A DNA stretch of 64,000 nucleotides from the NCBI RefSeq assembly GCF_964204865.1, contig NC_135262.1, forward strand, positions 2,170,001 to 2,234,000. The letters run 5' to 3'. Positions 31,681 through 43,576 of the stretch are shown in pieces; position 1 is the first letter of the stretch, and the number at the start of each line of letters is the position of its first letter. The notes under the pieces are model-generated. The model saw only the letters and a list, made by a program, of their open reading frames with translations, had not been told where the DNA came from and did no database searches. The stretch comes from Styela clava (Eukaryota > Chordata > Ascidiacea > Stolidobranchia > Styelidae). The translations under genes and the position numbers were made by a program.

Positions 31681-32143
31681 TGTGATGACGTCATAAATTC
31701 AAAAATTGCGCTTTTTGTGGCGGTTCCCCTTTCCTTTTGCATAAGTCGGTTTTGGTGGTCAGCTGTGGTATGTGTGTTTGTGGCTCAAATCATTTTTACA
31801 TCACCAAAGATGAGCGGCAGCGAACAACGAAATTTTAGCTCCAACTACAAGTCAAAGATATGATTACGCTTTGACAGAAATAGTATTCGAATAACGGCCC
31901 GTAACAATAACACTATAATAAATGTTCTACCACTTATGATTGTCTTCTATCCTAGTTCAGTCATCGAGTATTTTGATTCAAATGTCGCCGAAAAGTAGGT
32001 AGTTTTAATTAATGCAAACCATGGTCGAAAATTCACTTGAATAAACTCTATCCAATTTGTGGAACGTTGCGCTTCATCGCTCTCTCGTTTTGAACACAAT
32101 AGCCTACCTGAATACAAAAACCCGAATAGGTAGCCTCGATATC

Positions 32144-32251
32144 GCCTACGACCATACCACGTTGAATACACCCGATCTCGGAAGTTAAGCAACGTCGGGC
32201 TCGGTTAGTACTTGCAAGGGTGACCGGCTGGGAATACCGGGTGCCGTAGGC
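32144..32251 (+). pseudogene. 5S rRNA copy with 10-bp deletion (likely pseudogene)
   Basis: It matches 30206-30323 except for the loss of 'cgttcgatct', leaving CCCGATCTCGG, and a changed base in 'caagggtgacc'. The deletion lies between two CGATCT direct repeats and removes part of the loop B/helix III region, so correct folding and L5 binding are unlikely. Flanking 'aataggtagcctcga' shows that upstream sequence was copied with it. The promoter boxes remain, so it might still be transcribed. Confidence 0.9.
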
Positions 32252-32254
32252 TTT

Positions 32255-33480
32255 TAATTTTTACAACCCATGAATTTGTGCCGTTTGATTCTTTTAGTCT
32301 TTACGTTAATTTCGGGTTTGACTGGATTAATCTGGTTATCTGTTTTAATGATTAATTATCGTAGGCTTTTCATATTCGCACTTAGGTTTATTGTTTGCTG
32401 GCCATAATAGTTTGTGCTATTTGATCATTTTAAGCCAATGCAACACGATTTGTTTGAACTTTATCTTATGTTACTAACACAAAAATTATCGACGTTTGAT
32501 AAGTAGGGGCCTAACCTATACGCCCATGTCACAAATCAGCATGCTACGACGGGCACTGACCAAATTCGGCCCCTCAATTCCTGATAAGTAAAGCCATGTT
32601 CTATGACCAAATATCAGACTAAAGCGAGTCATTTCATATATACTCTCACTTTCTATTTACCTGCGCACTGAACTAACAACGCAGTCAAATTCCAAGCGAA
32701 AGTAAATTTTATTGCAACGAATAAAGACAAAAAGCACGAAGCAAAAATGAACATGTTATGGAAACGTGCATTCGGACTTTTAAATCGGAAAACTAGGGGA
32801 AATATTGATGCTTGAATTAAGTAACTAATTTTCGTACAGGATTGAATACCTAAATTTACCAATTTAAGTTTCGGAGCCTCAATTCAGTAACCCAACTCGC
32901 AACTTGTATTCGTCGCGGGGTATCAAGCGGGCTTTAACTATTAGTGCTAACAGATTTTACTAAATTATTGAGAGAGGCCTGTCAGATATCAAATTCATTT
33001 ATTTATAGACTATACAGGGCAAAAATCCATTAATTACTATAAACTCGAGCCTGGGGGTGACCTAAAATAAAGTCAATCAAAATAAAGTTCAAAATGCAAT
33101 AAAAGCGCGAATCCGGCCTTAAATCAAAAACTATCTAAATTTAAACCTCTGACCAGAACCAGAGTAACGAAAAGTTTTGTAATAGTATTGGTTTGTCGCC
33201 CAAACAGTCATATTTTAGCGAGTTTTTGGAAGCTGCGTCAGCTTACGTCATGTGTTCACGCATAGACTTTTCTCTGTCAATTTAGCGGCCATCAATAATA
33301 CCACTGAATTGGCGTTGTGCACGGCAGTTCAATTGTTTCCGGCTAGACATTTGTGTTTCAATAATTAACTTTCCAGACATGTTTGTGACATAATCTTTAA
33401 TTCGCAATTTTTTATTTGGTCATAATTGCTTTAACAAGAGATGCAATTGTGAAGTAACAGTAAAATAGATGAAATTAACA
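32255..33480. other. Non-coding stretch between 5S copy and SOUL-like gene
   Basis: No gene or repeat recognised. Confidence 0.4.
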
Positions 33481-33491
33481 CATCATAGTTT

Positions 33492-33497
33492 TTTATT
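33492..33497 (-). promoter_or_regulatory. Polyadenylation signal overlapping the SOUL-like stop codon
   Basis: AATAAA on the minus strand contains the TAA stop (33495-33493). I see no other AATAAA in the next 80 nt, which predicts a 3' UTR of only about 10-30 nt. Confidence 0.65.
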
Positions 33498-34257
33498 GGT
33501 CGATGTCATCGAACCAAACTTCGAAGCGAACGACGCCCTGCTTGTCGGGCTCGTACATAGCGCAATGGTACGAGTTAACGTTGACATTCTTTCCATCTTC
33601 TTTCAGTCGTTCTCCAAAATCTTTGGCTTGCTCGTTACAGTTTTCCAGACTTTCGATGGTAAATTCGTCCTCGTAAGGGAGCACGTAGCGAGTTTTGAGC
33701 TGTGATTTCGAAGTAGTTACTATTTCATCTTGGCCGTTAGGAGGGGTGTCGTCAATGTAGTATTCGTCGTCAGACTCATACGGGAGATATAAGTTAACGG
33801 AATATCTATCTGGACATGGATTTCTACCCTTTTTATCTTCATCAATGTATTGGGCGTTGAATTGCATATCAACTTTATTCAAGATAGGGTAAGTCAAGTT
33901 GAATTCCATGTGTTGGTCGTTTGCTTTGTTCATGTAAAGGTACAGTTTGAGATAACCGTACGACGAAGCCACAGTTTGGTTGAGGCAGGGCACAAAAGAT
34001 GTCACCCACCACGCTGGGTCGTAATTTCTAACTTCATAACTGTCGTCTTTAGGCTGGTCTTCGTCAGGCGTCCATTTAGGCTGGTTTTGAAGTTGTTCGT
34101 TATCGAACGCATTTTTCCAGTCTTCTGTGAACATGTTATCTTGTTCTCCTGTAATAATTTCTTCGTATACCGTCGGCATTTCGTTGATGACTGCCGATTC
34201 TATCAGGCAAAAACTTGCCAAAATTGCGAGCGCAGAAATTAAATAACAGCTTGCCAT
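33493..34257 (-). CDS. Secreted SOUL/HEBP-family (haem-binding-fold) protein
   Basis: A single-exon ORF encodes 254 residues. Residues 1-22 form a signal peptide (CYLISALAILASFCL core). About residues 73-250 read like a SOUL/HEBP domain: YEVRNYDPAWWVTSF near the start, MEFNLTYPI in the centre, SVNLYLPYES, then LKEDGKNV and RFEVWF at the end, in the order seen in HEBP2. Four cysteines in the mature part (91, 148, 207, 232) could form two disulfides, and N93 and N120 are glycosylation sequons. An acidic insert at 160-180 and a 50-residue acidic N-terminal extension are atypical. Intracellular HEBP1/2 bind haem or act at mitochondria; the secreted role here is unknown. A TATA box lies upstream and the stop falls inside AATAAA. 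Confidence 0.85.
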   Translation of the reverse strand: MASCYLISALAILASFCLIESAVINEMPTVYEEIITGEQDNMFTEDWKNAFDNEQLQNQPKWTPDEDQPKDDSYEVRNYDPAWWVTSFVPCLNQTVASSYGYLKLYLYMNKANDQHMEFNLTYPILNKVDMQFNAQYIDEDKKGRNPCPDRYSVNLYLPYESDDEYYIDDTPPNGQDEIVTTSKSQLKTRYVLPYEDEFTIESLENCNEQAKDFGERLKEDGKNVNVNSYHCAMYEPDKQGVVRFEVWFDDIDQ

Positions 34258-34340
34258 TTCGAAGACTGAATTGGTATTTCTTTATGTCTGCACTAGAAGC
34301 CCAATAAATCTATATGTGATCTTAATGGCCTCGTGGCGTC

Positions 34341-34350
34341 TTTTATAGGG
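34341..34350 (-). promoter_or_regulatory. TATA box of the SOUL-like gene
   Basis: CCCTATAAAA on the minus strand lies about 85-95 nt before the ATG, implying a 5' UTR near 60 nt. Confidence 0.7.
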
Positions 34351-34359
34351 CACAAATGA

Positions 34360-34985
34360 TGACACGGGATCACGAATTTGGCACAAAACAGCCTTTTTTC
34401 ATTCAATTTTGTAATCTTGGCTTGACTTTCGCCCAAACAAGCGTACAAGTGATATATTTAACAATACAATAATATATATTAAAACATTATAGTGTACGGT
34501 ACTTTACAAGGAGCAATTTTCGATGTTTCCAAAATATCTTATGACTTCATTATATAAGTTTCAGTAATGAACTATTACATAAGATACGTACACAAAAGTA
34601 TTGAATGCACGGGATTAATGACTTGACTAAATGCACCAAATATTGAGAATCATTAACACTGAATCGAATTGATTTTGATCGTTGATCTGTTTGGGTCTAT
34701 TTTCAGATTTTGGTAATTTTTTTGTTTGTAATTCGATATGAATTAGCGAATATTCGATAGAAAGAGAAATCCTGTAAAAACAGAAATCGCATGACCATTA
34801 CATTTATTGGCCACAAATTTAAATACATTATCGAATGGGCGATAGGAAGTAGTCGATTGAATACGTTTATCATACGGCTGCAAATTTTATTAATTTGCGC
34901 TTTAATTCATAGGTTTTAGCGAATAAAATATGAGTGTGATTTACTGGTTTTACTGAACTGTGCTGAAACCGAAGGTTATAAATCG
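34360..34985. other. Upstream flank of the SOUL-like gene
   Basis: AT-rich sequence without a recognised gene or repeat; distal regulatory elements cannot be read from it. Confidence 0.4.
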
Positions 34986-34989
34986 GATC

Positions 34990-35215
34990 TTTCGTACAAA
35001 GACTCCGCCATTAAAGCAAAAATGTGAGATTTTAGAAAAACATTACCGCCAGTATGAACTAAGAAAATTAGTAATTATCCAGTTGGGGTCAGTAATGATT
35101 TGAAAATTTGAATTTTCAGCTCAATTTGCATTACTCACCCTGGATACTTACTAATTTTCCTATTTTGAGCATTGACGGGCGTGTTTTTGGCAAGGGCTTT
35201 TTACAAAAGAATCTA
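34990..35215. mobile_element. MITE-like repeat (aattactaattatccagtt family), copy 1
   Basis: 'tacaaagactccgccatta', 'gtaattatccagttggggt' and, towards the right, 'actaattttcc' and 'gggctttttacaaaag' give imperfect inverted ends. A second copy with TTGTATAAAGTCCGG and 'ggctttgtataaaat' ends is at 53765-54005. Confidence 0.55.
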
Positions 35216-35490
35216 TAAATCTATGGGTCAACCGTCCTTGCCCACCTCAAGTACAGTAGTACTTATAGTCTCGTTTCCGCGATCTTTAGCCAGTGCGATT
35301 TCATACGGCGTGATATTTTTACACAACAAATCAAATTAGGATATTCTAAAATGCCGAAATAAACGACTATTTATTTGCGTTATCACCAGATGAAAGAACA
35401 TACGTGCTTGCGAAAATGTCGGAACATGAAACATAATACGTGAAAACAAAATTTAAATTGGATATTGACCTTTTAAATTGTAATTAGATG

Positions 35491-35641
35491 TTAGAACCCT
35501 TGGTGTCGCTTCTCGATAATAAGCTTTGATTCTCGCAGCTTTTCCTCCCCCGGTTAACAGTATCTTCAAATTTTCCTCGGTAATTTTTTTGTATGCGATT
35601 GTTTTTACTGACTGGAAAAATAAACATAATTTAATGGGGTG
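35491..35641 (+). repeat. Dispersed ~150-bp repeat, copy 2
   Basis: TTAGAACCCTTGGTGTCGCT, 'ctcgataataagctttg' and 'actggaaaaataaaca' match 7001-7156 in order. Confidence 0.6.
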
Positions 35642-35788
35642 AAAATAGGCCGAGGCCATTTATCAATTTTTTCGGAGATGAAGACCAGGGAATTTTGCTT
35701 CAGCTTCAGTGCCATATCTAAAAGTTTAACGGGGGCAGACTATATTAAACGAAAATGGGCAAAATAAGTTGAGGTAATGGTAGTGAAA

Positions 35789-35975
35789 CATATAGGTGCC
35801 CAGAAAATTTCGCGCGATTTTGTAGCGGTAACAATTAAAAAGTTTTCATCTTATTTTTTATTAATAGTTCTTATTGTGCTTGTAGTTCTCATTTATCATA
35901 CAATAAAACCCATTCAAACTTACAATTGTGATTACTATAAAATCGAGCGAAACTTTTTGGACACCCTTTATATTC
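35789..35975. mobile_element. Short inverted-repeat MITE
   Basis: 'ataggtgcccagaaaattt' with 'cgcgcgattttgtagcggta' at the left is inverted at the right as 'attactataaaatcgagcg' and 'aactttttggacaccctttat'. Arms of about 45 bp, AT-rich centre. Possibly of the TA-targeting type, as ends resemble GGGTGTCC. Confidence 0.7.
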
Positions 35976-36780
35976 ACATTCATGTTATATTTCAGGTCTT
36001 TGTGTGGTGAGTAATTTAGTGGTGATTGGCAGTAGGAGATATGGCCCAACCCATACTTCAAAAAAATTCGCAAATCTAGCTTTCGGCCAACCAACCAACG
36101 GCGATAGGTGATGACTAATGTCCCCGCGAACCCTTAGATGTGCAATGTCATCTCATAATTTTACTCGTTTCTACATTCAGGATGAAATTAGTCACGTGGA
36201 ATTAAATTATGTTGCCAAAGTTTGATATTTCCATATGATTAGCAAACTAACATTATTTGTTAATAACCAAGGAAATACGCGAATAACGTTTTGTTGTGTG
36301 ATGTCACAGTCAAGCTTGATTAACGTCATAGATAAGCGATAATGATCAATCACTATGACAAACAATATAGTAATGAAGAAAACAACAATACCCTGAGGCA
36401 TTAGAAGAAAATAGTAAGTATTAGCTTGCTGCCGAGAGTTACTTGAAATTGTTACCACGGTGAGATCAGTTATTAGATTTGTGTCGGCCCTCGACTGAGA
36501 ACCACTGCGTTAGAGAAACCCAGGGGCTCCGCGAGCTATTCGTTTACTTATTAAAATTATGACTAATTTTGCCATCTTGGTGCACATACTGCGGGAGCGC
36601 CCTTTATTGTGGTGATGCGTAAATAATAGTTAACCTCCTCTTGTGACATAAGTTTGCGAACACCTAGAACCCAGCATATGATAAACAGAATAAAAAAAAC
36701 ATATTAGAAAAGCGGTGGCGGAGTACAAATAGTAAAGTTGTTTACTAAATCGAACTTTTTATTATTACGAAGCCTTGATG
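35976..36780. other. Non-coding stretch with two MITE ends
   Basis: 'ctgagaaccactgcg' near 36497 is a lone hAT-type right end, and 36569-36602 ('gccatcttggtgcacatact', then 'gcgggag') is a lone end of the GGTACTCCCGAAG family. No gene recognised. Confidence 0.5.
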
Positions 36781-36781
36781 T

Positions 36782-37095
36782 TAGGCTGGGAAATTAAAAT
36801 TACACAGTTAAAGAAATGAAACTAAATATTGTAAATAAAATTTCCGCCCGTTGGTCATAATTTTCCACTGCCACTTTAAAAATTCTATCTTGATGGATTT
36901 GCTTTTCATTTCTCTGCCACCAAAGCCCCGTGGTGTGATGTTGACTGCGAAAATTACACATAGTTGAAGAAATGAAACTAAATATCGTAAGTAAAATTTT
37001 TCCCCGTTGGCCTAATTTTTCAATGCCTTTGCTAACATTCTGTCGGAATTGTTTATGGTTGGGTGCGCAGGTTTTGGTTTTCACCACACCAAACG
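36782..37095. repeat. Two-unit tandem repeat, period about 160 bp
   Basis: 'gaaatgaaactaaatattgt' with 'taaaatttccgcccgttgg' near 36815 is repeated as 'gaaatgaaactaaatatcgt' with 'taaaatttttccccgttgg' near 36971. Confidence 0.7.
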
Positions 37096-37487
37096 CCGTT
37101 ATTATAAAATCAGTGGTTGAAATTTGAATTTTTTTAGTTTAATTAAGGCCGGGATTGCGCTTGTATTGCATTTTGAATAATATTTTAATTGATTTTTCAC
37201 CTCCAAGCTCGGGTTTACTTCTACCACTCACAGCGTTATTAACAGCCTTCACACTTGTCACAGAATGTATTTCTGTGATCCGCGGCCCAGCCATGTTCCA
37301 AGTTAACTCCGATTGTTTTTTGTTAAACTCGAACATAATGCGACACTCTTCATTTGTTAATTTACGCCTACAAAAGCATTTTTATTTCTGATGTTGACTG
37401 CATTTTGAAGGTTGCATGCGTTAATTATAAAACGGAAACTTCTAAGAATAAATTATAAGGAATTTCAAGTCCGGGTATTGTTTAGGT

Positions 37488-37803
37488 CAGGGCTACTCAA
37501 CTATTTTTACCAAAGATCCGCATACAAAACTTCAAAAATATTTGGGTCCGGTCTTTCCAGAAATTATATTTCGCCATCCTTAAACACACACTTCCTCGGC
37601 CGACTAATGATTATTAACTATTCAAGATTGTTTATTATGGCGTTATAGTCCTTTTCATATATATTTAAATCTATAAAAGTGGTTTTATAAAAGAAAATGT
37701 CAAAAGTGGGGCTGATAATCCAAAATAAAGAATTAGGCGCCGTCCGAATCGAATACCCGAAAGGTCCGGATTCGGACCGCGGTCCGCCAGTTGAGTAGCC
37801 CTG
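37488..37803. mobile_element. hAT-type MITE, 316 bp (CAGGGCTACTCAACT family), copy B
   Basis: Ends CAGGGCTACTCAACTATTTT and AGTTGAGTAGCCCTG; identical octamers GTTTAGGT at 37480-37487 and 37804-37811. Inverted relative to copy A. Confidence 0.92.
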
Positions 37804-37974
37804 GTTTAGGTCTTCAGGGCTTTACAAGTGTGTGCAACCTTTAGTACTGAAGGGTCATATATAATAACTGGGTGAAACCGCGATCCACGCCTTTATTTGA
37901 CATAAGCTTTCAAGTAGTTGCAGCCACAAAAATTTTGGTTATCAATCTTATGACATGCGTTGTTCGCCTTGCAC

Positions 37975-38060
37975 AAGCTAGCCGGCAAACTAAAAACACG
38001 TTTCGCGGGCCACACAATTTTTCCTCGGGGGCTGCATTTGGCCCGCAGCACTGGTTTAGG
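37975..38060. mobile_element. hAT-type 3' fragment related to the TTC36 intron 3 remnant
   Basis: 'cgggccacacaatttttcc' and 'ggcccgcagcactgg' resemble 24770-24827. Confidence 0.5.
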
Positions 38061-38190
38061 AATTTGTTACGTCAATTTCTTCTATTCGTCAATGAAATGT
38101 CAAGTTTTTTAAATGTCTTAGAAATCATTTTCTGTATATTTGGAGTAAATTACGACACTCTTTAAGTTGTTTCGCGTAGATAGACATTAC

Positions 38191-39500
38191 TATATCCGGC
38201 GATGACTGCATTTTAATCATGGGTTTATTTCAGAATATGTTTGGTGACCGAATTCTCGTATCGCAGAAATATTTTAATTAGTATACGAATGAAAACTTAA
38301 TGTCAAATTTTTTTTTGGCACACAAAACGCATCTTATTTTAGGCCAATTACTTCTGTTTGTGCGTCATTAGTATCTTTTTAAGCAGCTTAGTTTAATAAT
38401 TTTACTTCCAAAAGCAATCTTATATCCGGCAATGACTGCATTTTATTCACAGTATTCATTTCAAAATATGTTTGTTGACTAAAATCTAGTTTTTCCGCGA
38501 AAAATGAGAAGTAATAAAACCCAAATGTTTGATGCCGTATATTTCTCTATTTTTAAGTCGACTCGAATAGAACCGTTGGTTACAATTTTTTCTCTTGTAT
38601 TTCGCAAGAGGTTATAACTTCGCTTGTGATGTTTGTGACGATATTTTTAAATATTATTAAAATGTTATTTCAAAATTACTTATTCGGCGATGACTGTTTT
38701 TTTTGATCACAGGATGCATTTTAAAATACTTTCGTTGAATAAAATACCGTATCGCAGAGATATATTAATTAGTATACAAACGAATATTTCCTCCGCACAC
38801 AAAACGCATCTTATTTTAAGCCAATTACTTCTGGTTGTGCGTCAATAGTCTCTTTTTAAGCAGTTTTGTTAGATAATTTTGCTTCCAAAAGCATTATTAT
38901 ATCCGGCAATGACTGCATTATTCACAGGATTCATCTAAAAATATGTTTGTTGCCAAAAATCTCATATCGCAGAGATATATTAAAAAATATGAACGAAACC
39001 AAATGTTTGATGCCGTATATTTTTCTTTTCTAAAATTGGCTCCGTTTGTTACATTTTTTCCTATTGTATTTTGTAAGAGGTTATAATTCCGCTTGTTATG
39101 TTTGTGCAGATATTTTTAGGTATTATTCAAACTTAATTTCAAATTTATTATATCCGGCGATGACTGTTTTTTGATCACGGGATTCATTTCAAAATATGTT
39201 TGTTGATTAAAATGTATTTTTTTCCGCGAAATATGAGAAGTATAAAAAACCAAAATGTTTGTTGTAATCGACTCGATTAGAACCGCTGGTTACCATTTTT
39301 TCTTGTGGATTTTGTAAGAGGTTATAACTTCGCCACGCTTAGTTCGCACATTTTCGCCAAGAAAAGCAATGTTATATCCGGTACGACGGATTGTATGATT
39401 CATCAAAAATATGCTTACTCAGCAAAACTTCTGGAAATGATTGTTCGGGTCCACAAAGAATCAATTTCTTTTTTCTCAAGCTGTTTAGTGTAAGTTTCAA
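38191..39500. repeat. Satellite-like array with alternating (dimeric) units
   Basis: TATATCCGGCGATGACTG or close variants start units at 38191, 38421, ~38680, 38898, 39149 and 39373. Spacing alternates near 230/258/217/251/224 bp. One unit type carries 'cacacaaaacgcatcttatt' and 'gtctctttttaagcag'; the other carries 'gatgccgtatattt' and 'gtaagaggttataa'. This makes a dimer near 475-480 bp. A diverged extra unit lies at 40112-40185. No ORF persists. Confidence 0.85.
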
Positions 39501-39686
39501 ACACCGATAATGGTATCGTGATGTATCAAAGATTGTATAGTGTATAAATTTGTGTTTTGAACAACATGTGCTCCCTCACTTACTTCCTTCTTTGAATCCT
39601 TATTTTGCATTCGTTACGAGAATTCTTGAACGAGATATTATATCAATAGGTTAACTAAAATATCATATCTTTAGATATATATCAAT

Positions 39687-39870
39687 AGGATAGATTTACA
39701 TATTTATCCCGGGGGATAGGAAAGCCGATAAGAAGGCTTAATAATATGACAAATCACAGCATCTCGTCCGGTTACCAGTCCAGGTCGAGTATATGATTGG
39801 TGAGCCAGATATTTGTTTTCGGAAGCATGGAATACGCATGAAAGAGGCCGGATAGGTAGATAGTTTCCAG
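39687..39870 (-). repeat. SINE 3'-half fragment
   Basis: GATTTACATATTTATCCCGG, 'ggaaagccgataag', 'atctcgtccggttaccag' and 'gttttcggaagcatg' match the SINE at 9441 inverted. Confidence 0.75.
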
Positions 39871-42080
39871 AATTACGTCCCAAATTTTGTATACCAAGTC
39901 TATAAAACCAATTATCACAGTTGTAATACTTTTGAATGTAAACTAGGAATCGAAGTCTTCAGTAAACTGTTTTTCTAAATTTGCAATTCTTTCTCTAATT
40001 ATGTTAAACCAATTCTTTTGTTCATTGATAAATTGGCTTCAATTCAGTTTTTGAATAACGTTTTAATTATTTTTCTGTAAAATACGACTCTTAGTTCGCC
40101 GAGATAAGTACTTATCCGGTAATGACTGACCTCATGACGCATCAAGAATATGCTTACTAAGCAAAACTTTTGGGAAATGATTTTGAATTATTGACCTTGT
40201 TGATAAACCATGACGCATTTGTCAAAATAAACTTATTGTTGTAAAGCTTTTCAAATCGTACTTCTAGGAAATTCGATTTTCCTTGTATTATTAGTTGGCC
40301 CAAGTTGAGACAATGAGAATTCAATCAAATGCAAGACGTAATTTCCTATTTTTGTAGGGGTAAAAACAAGGCCAACGTGCCAGTTTATTCAATAGGCAAA
40401 AAACGACCTCTGCTTTGGTTAACAAAAGTAATGTATGTGGCAAGATAGTTTTATTTGTTATAAAACAAATGGAATGCTTCAATTGATTTGGAATTAAATA
40501 TAGTCCATTTTTAAATTCATGTTTTAGAAAATATATTGAATTTTATTTTATTTTTTTTTAAATTTAAGTAGTATGATGAAAAAAGCTGTCATTAAATTCC
40601 TACGTAAATGCGAACAATATTCATAAGTTATCATTCAAAAGTAGAAACTAAAGATTACATCATAGTTACCAAACAAAACGTCATAATGCTATTTTAATGA
40701 CAAAGAGTATCCATTGTACCAAATATATTTAAATCAAAAGCTCTAATGGTCAACCTTATTGTTACACCACTATGTATATGGAAGCAATATAGAATCAGAC
40801 GAAGGAGGGAACTCAAATGGAGATTCAAACCATTAACTTTTTCCCTTTTCTAACTTTTGATCATGTGGCTAACCTTTCATGCTTCTCGAGGCCATATGAT
40901 TTAGGTCACGATGAAAACGCGGATGCGCGGATCAAAACATTGACCTTTAGAAGCCAGACGACTTGACTTTAAATAGATTTATTTTGATTAATCAGAAACT
41001 CGAGTGATTTAAATGTTTTACTATGAAACGCATAGATCCAAACGGGTTCAATTTTCAAATCGTGAATTCTGCTAGAACCCGGAAATTTCGAGTCCAAACC
41101 AGGAAGTGTAGCATTTGAATCCTTGAAATGGTCCCAAAGTTTAAATATAACATCCGACTTAATATTGCTAGACAGAATTTGAGTATTTGCAAATCCGAAA
41201 TATAAAATAATTATTCAAATAAGGACTTGATCATAAAAGTCACGAGACGAGTGTCCCAATCATTCATTGAACGGCCTCACTGTAGAAAGCCTTGGATAAA
41301 AAGGAATAGTAGTGGATTTAGAGAGTCTAATATTATTTGATTTACGAAGAAATTTATCAATACCTTATATAATTCCTCAGCTACATGAGCGACGTTTAAT
41401 TCCCATACATGGGTATTAAACGATATTAAAAATAACTTGTATAATCACTGATTGATATTGCAATTGTAACTAGACTTCATGCACACGCTTTATAGTACCA
41501 TTAGTTAGCAACGCAGTACAGCATCGCATAATTACGATTTATATACTCATATGACCCTGACTATATACTAAGTTCGCCAATTTATTGCCTTTAACTTTTG
41601 GCTTCGATATCGACATAAATTCTGGTAAATTGGTTCGATCAATCATACTATCCCTTACAAAATAAGGTTATTGCAAATGTTTTTATTTTGATTTGACATT
41701 TTTACTTTATAATTCATTTTATATTGTTGCGAAATATTTGTTATGTAAAAACTGAATGAAATGGTCTGACCTACGACTAAATGTAAGAATGTAAATGTTC
41801 TAAATGTTTCTAAATTTGAGACAAAGTGAAATGACAAGAAAGACACAATTGAGTCCCATCAGATTAAATGTATAAAACTGATGACATGAAAACAAATGCA
41901 GAATTTATTATAACGTTGATTAGCTGGTCTAGTTGAATTATAACTAATTTTCTTGTTTTGCTTTAGAATGTATTTGCATTTATTTTATACATACTGATTT
42001 GCCCTCCTACCTTATGAGAGGTTGCCACAGCCTATGATACTGACAAATGTGCCGTCTATATGATAAAAGTAAAGTGTATA
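39871..42080. other. Non-coding stretch, nothing recognised apart from one satellite unit
   Basis: 'tatccggtaatgactgacc' and 'atgcttactaagcaaaactt' at 40112-40185 match the end of the satellite array. The rest is AT-rich with no supportable gene. Confidence 0.5.
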
Positions 42081-42083
42081 AAC

Positions 42084-42405
42084 CAGTGGTTCTCAATCTT
42101 TTATTGCTCGTGACCCCCTTCCGGAAACGTTTAGCACTTATGGCCCTCTAGTTTGTCCTTCCAGTAGTATTATAGAGTTATTTTGATTGGTAGATTACAA
42201 ATCCCATTATGTTCAAACAATTCATGCTCAACAAAGGAAAAACACTCTGTGTGATTACCTTAACAAGAAATGAAACTAGGAAAAGGAATTCTTGTTCTTG
42301 TCAAGGGAAAAGTATAATCAGTTTTGCGTCTAGCATTGTGGCCCCCCTCCACTTGCTCTGTGGCCCCCTTGGTGGGCCAAGGGACCCTATAGTTGAGAAC
42401 CGCTG
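42084..42405. mobile_element. hAT-type MITE (CAGTGGTTCTCAATC end)
   Basis: CAGTGGTTCTCAATC with 'cgtgacccccttccgg' at the left and 'gtggcccccttggtgggcc' with 'gttgagaaccgctg' at the right. Flanking octamers do not match well, so ends may have eroded. Confidence 0.65.
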
Positions 42406-42910
42406 TATATACTGTATATACGGAAAAATGTTTCGCAGATCTGTTGTTATATGTTTTATGGTGCTTATAACATCAGTGGTCTTTTGCGCCATTATTCTAT
42501 TCGAATTAAAAATCCCATACTAACATATTATACAATATTTACAAATAAATATAACAAGTAATTGGTCCAATGTTGAAAATGTAGTTCAGCATTGCTCACC
42601 GTAGGTTGAAACTTCAATGTTTCACTAACATAGCTATACGCTAACCAGCACGTCATTATATTAGATTTCTATTTCAGCAGAACAATCCCGAAATGACGTA
42701 ACAAATCGTGTTCATGAGATCACTTACTTTTAGACTCGAATTTTCTTTACTTTCTTGCTTACACATAAAACAAAAACTGAATATGTTGCATAAATTCAAA
42801 AATTTCGTCAACACGAGTAATATCTGCGGGGTTGCCAATTTTTAATTGCTCAAAATTTTGCATTTAATTATTCTGGTCGTCGTAAAGACAGATTAATCAC
42901 GTAATATTTA
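42406..42910. other. Non-coding stretch, nothing recognised
   Basis: No gene or repeat that I can place. Confidence 0.4.
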
Positions 42911-42914
42911 TTTA

Positions 42915-43335
42915 TTTTTGCTCGCTTAGAATGCATGATTCATTTTCGCAAGAGCAATAGCAGATAGATAAATTTGATAAATTGCAATGCAGCATTATCT
43001 CGGCCATCGTCATGTACAAAGCGTCTCCTACTCGCGACAGCGTCTTAGTTTCGCAAAGTCCGGGATTCAATTTTGTAACGATTTGTTATAACTTGTTTAA
43101 TGTTTCTTGCTTGCATTAAAATGCATGACGCGTTTCCCATTTTGCAAGAGCAAATAGATAAATTGTGATAAAGCTCTCTCCGGGCCTTCGTCATGTAGAA
43201 AGCGTCTGTTACACCCATTTGCTTCTTAATTTTTGCAAGTTCCGGAATCCATTTTGCATTGAATTGTTAAATCTTGTTCACTGTTGTTTGCTTGCATTCA
43301 AATGCACGAACCCCGTTGTTACTAGGCGCAAGTAA
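42915..43335. repeat. Degenerate tandem repeats, period about 180 bp
   Basis: 'tgctcgcttagaatgcatga', 'tgcttgcattaaaatgcatg' and 'tgcttgcattcaaatgcacg' start units near 42918, 43107 and 43287. Two units contain 'gcaagagcaa', 'gtcatgta' and 'aaagcgtct' in the same order. Confidence 0.7.
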
Positions 43336-43576
43336 TACACGATACTATATAGATAAAATTTAGATATTGAAATATTTCATTTTTTTATGCGTTAGGAGGA
43401 GGCATCCAACTGTGCAACGCATTAATTTCCCACATATAATTCGAATTTGATAGAGGGTGGTCACATTCAAAGTTTTTTTGAATTTTAATTGATTGCTTAA
43501 GTGAAAGAAAAGCGAATTTCCCGAATAGCAACAAGAATTTAACAAAACGATCCAAATTCACTCTATCCTTCCTAAA

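Noticed and set aside
33850-34242. 130-residue plus-strand ORF
   Set aside because: Shadow of the SOUL-like gene on the opposite strand.
38191-39500. CRISPR-like regular spacing of TATATCCGG motifs
   Set aside because: The units are over 200 bp and related along their whole length, in a eukaryotic context; this is a tandem satellite, not repeats with unique spacers.
42209-42523. 104-residue plus-strand ORF
   Set aside because: Starts inside and mostly overlaps a hAT-type MITE; no protein features.
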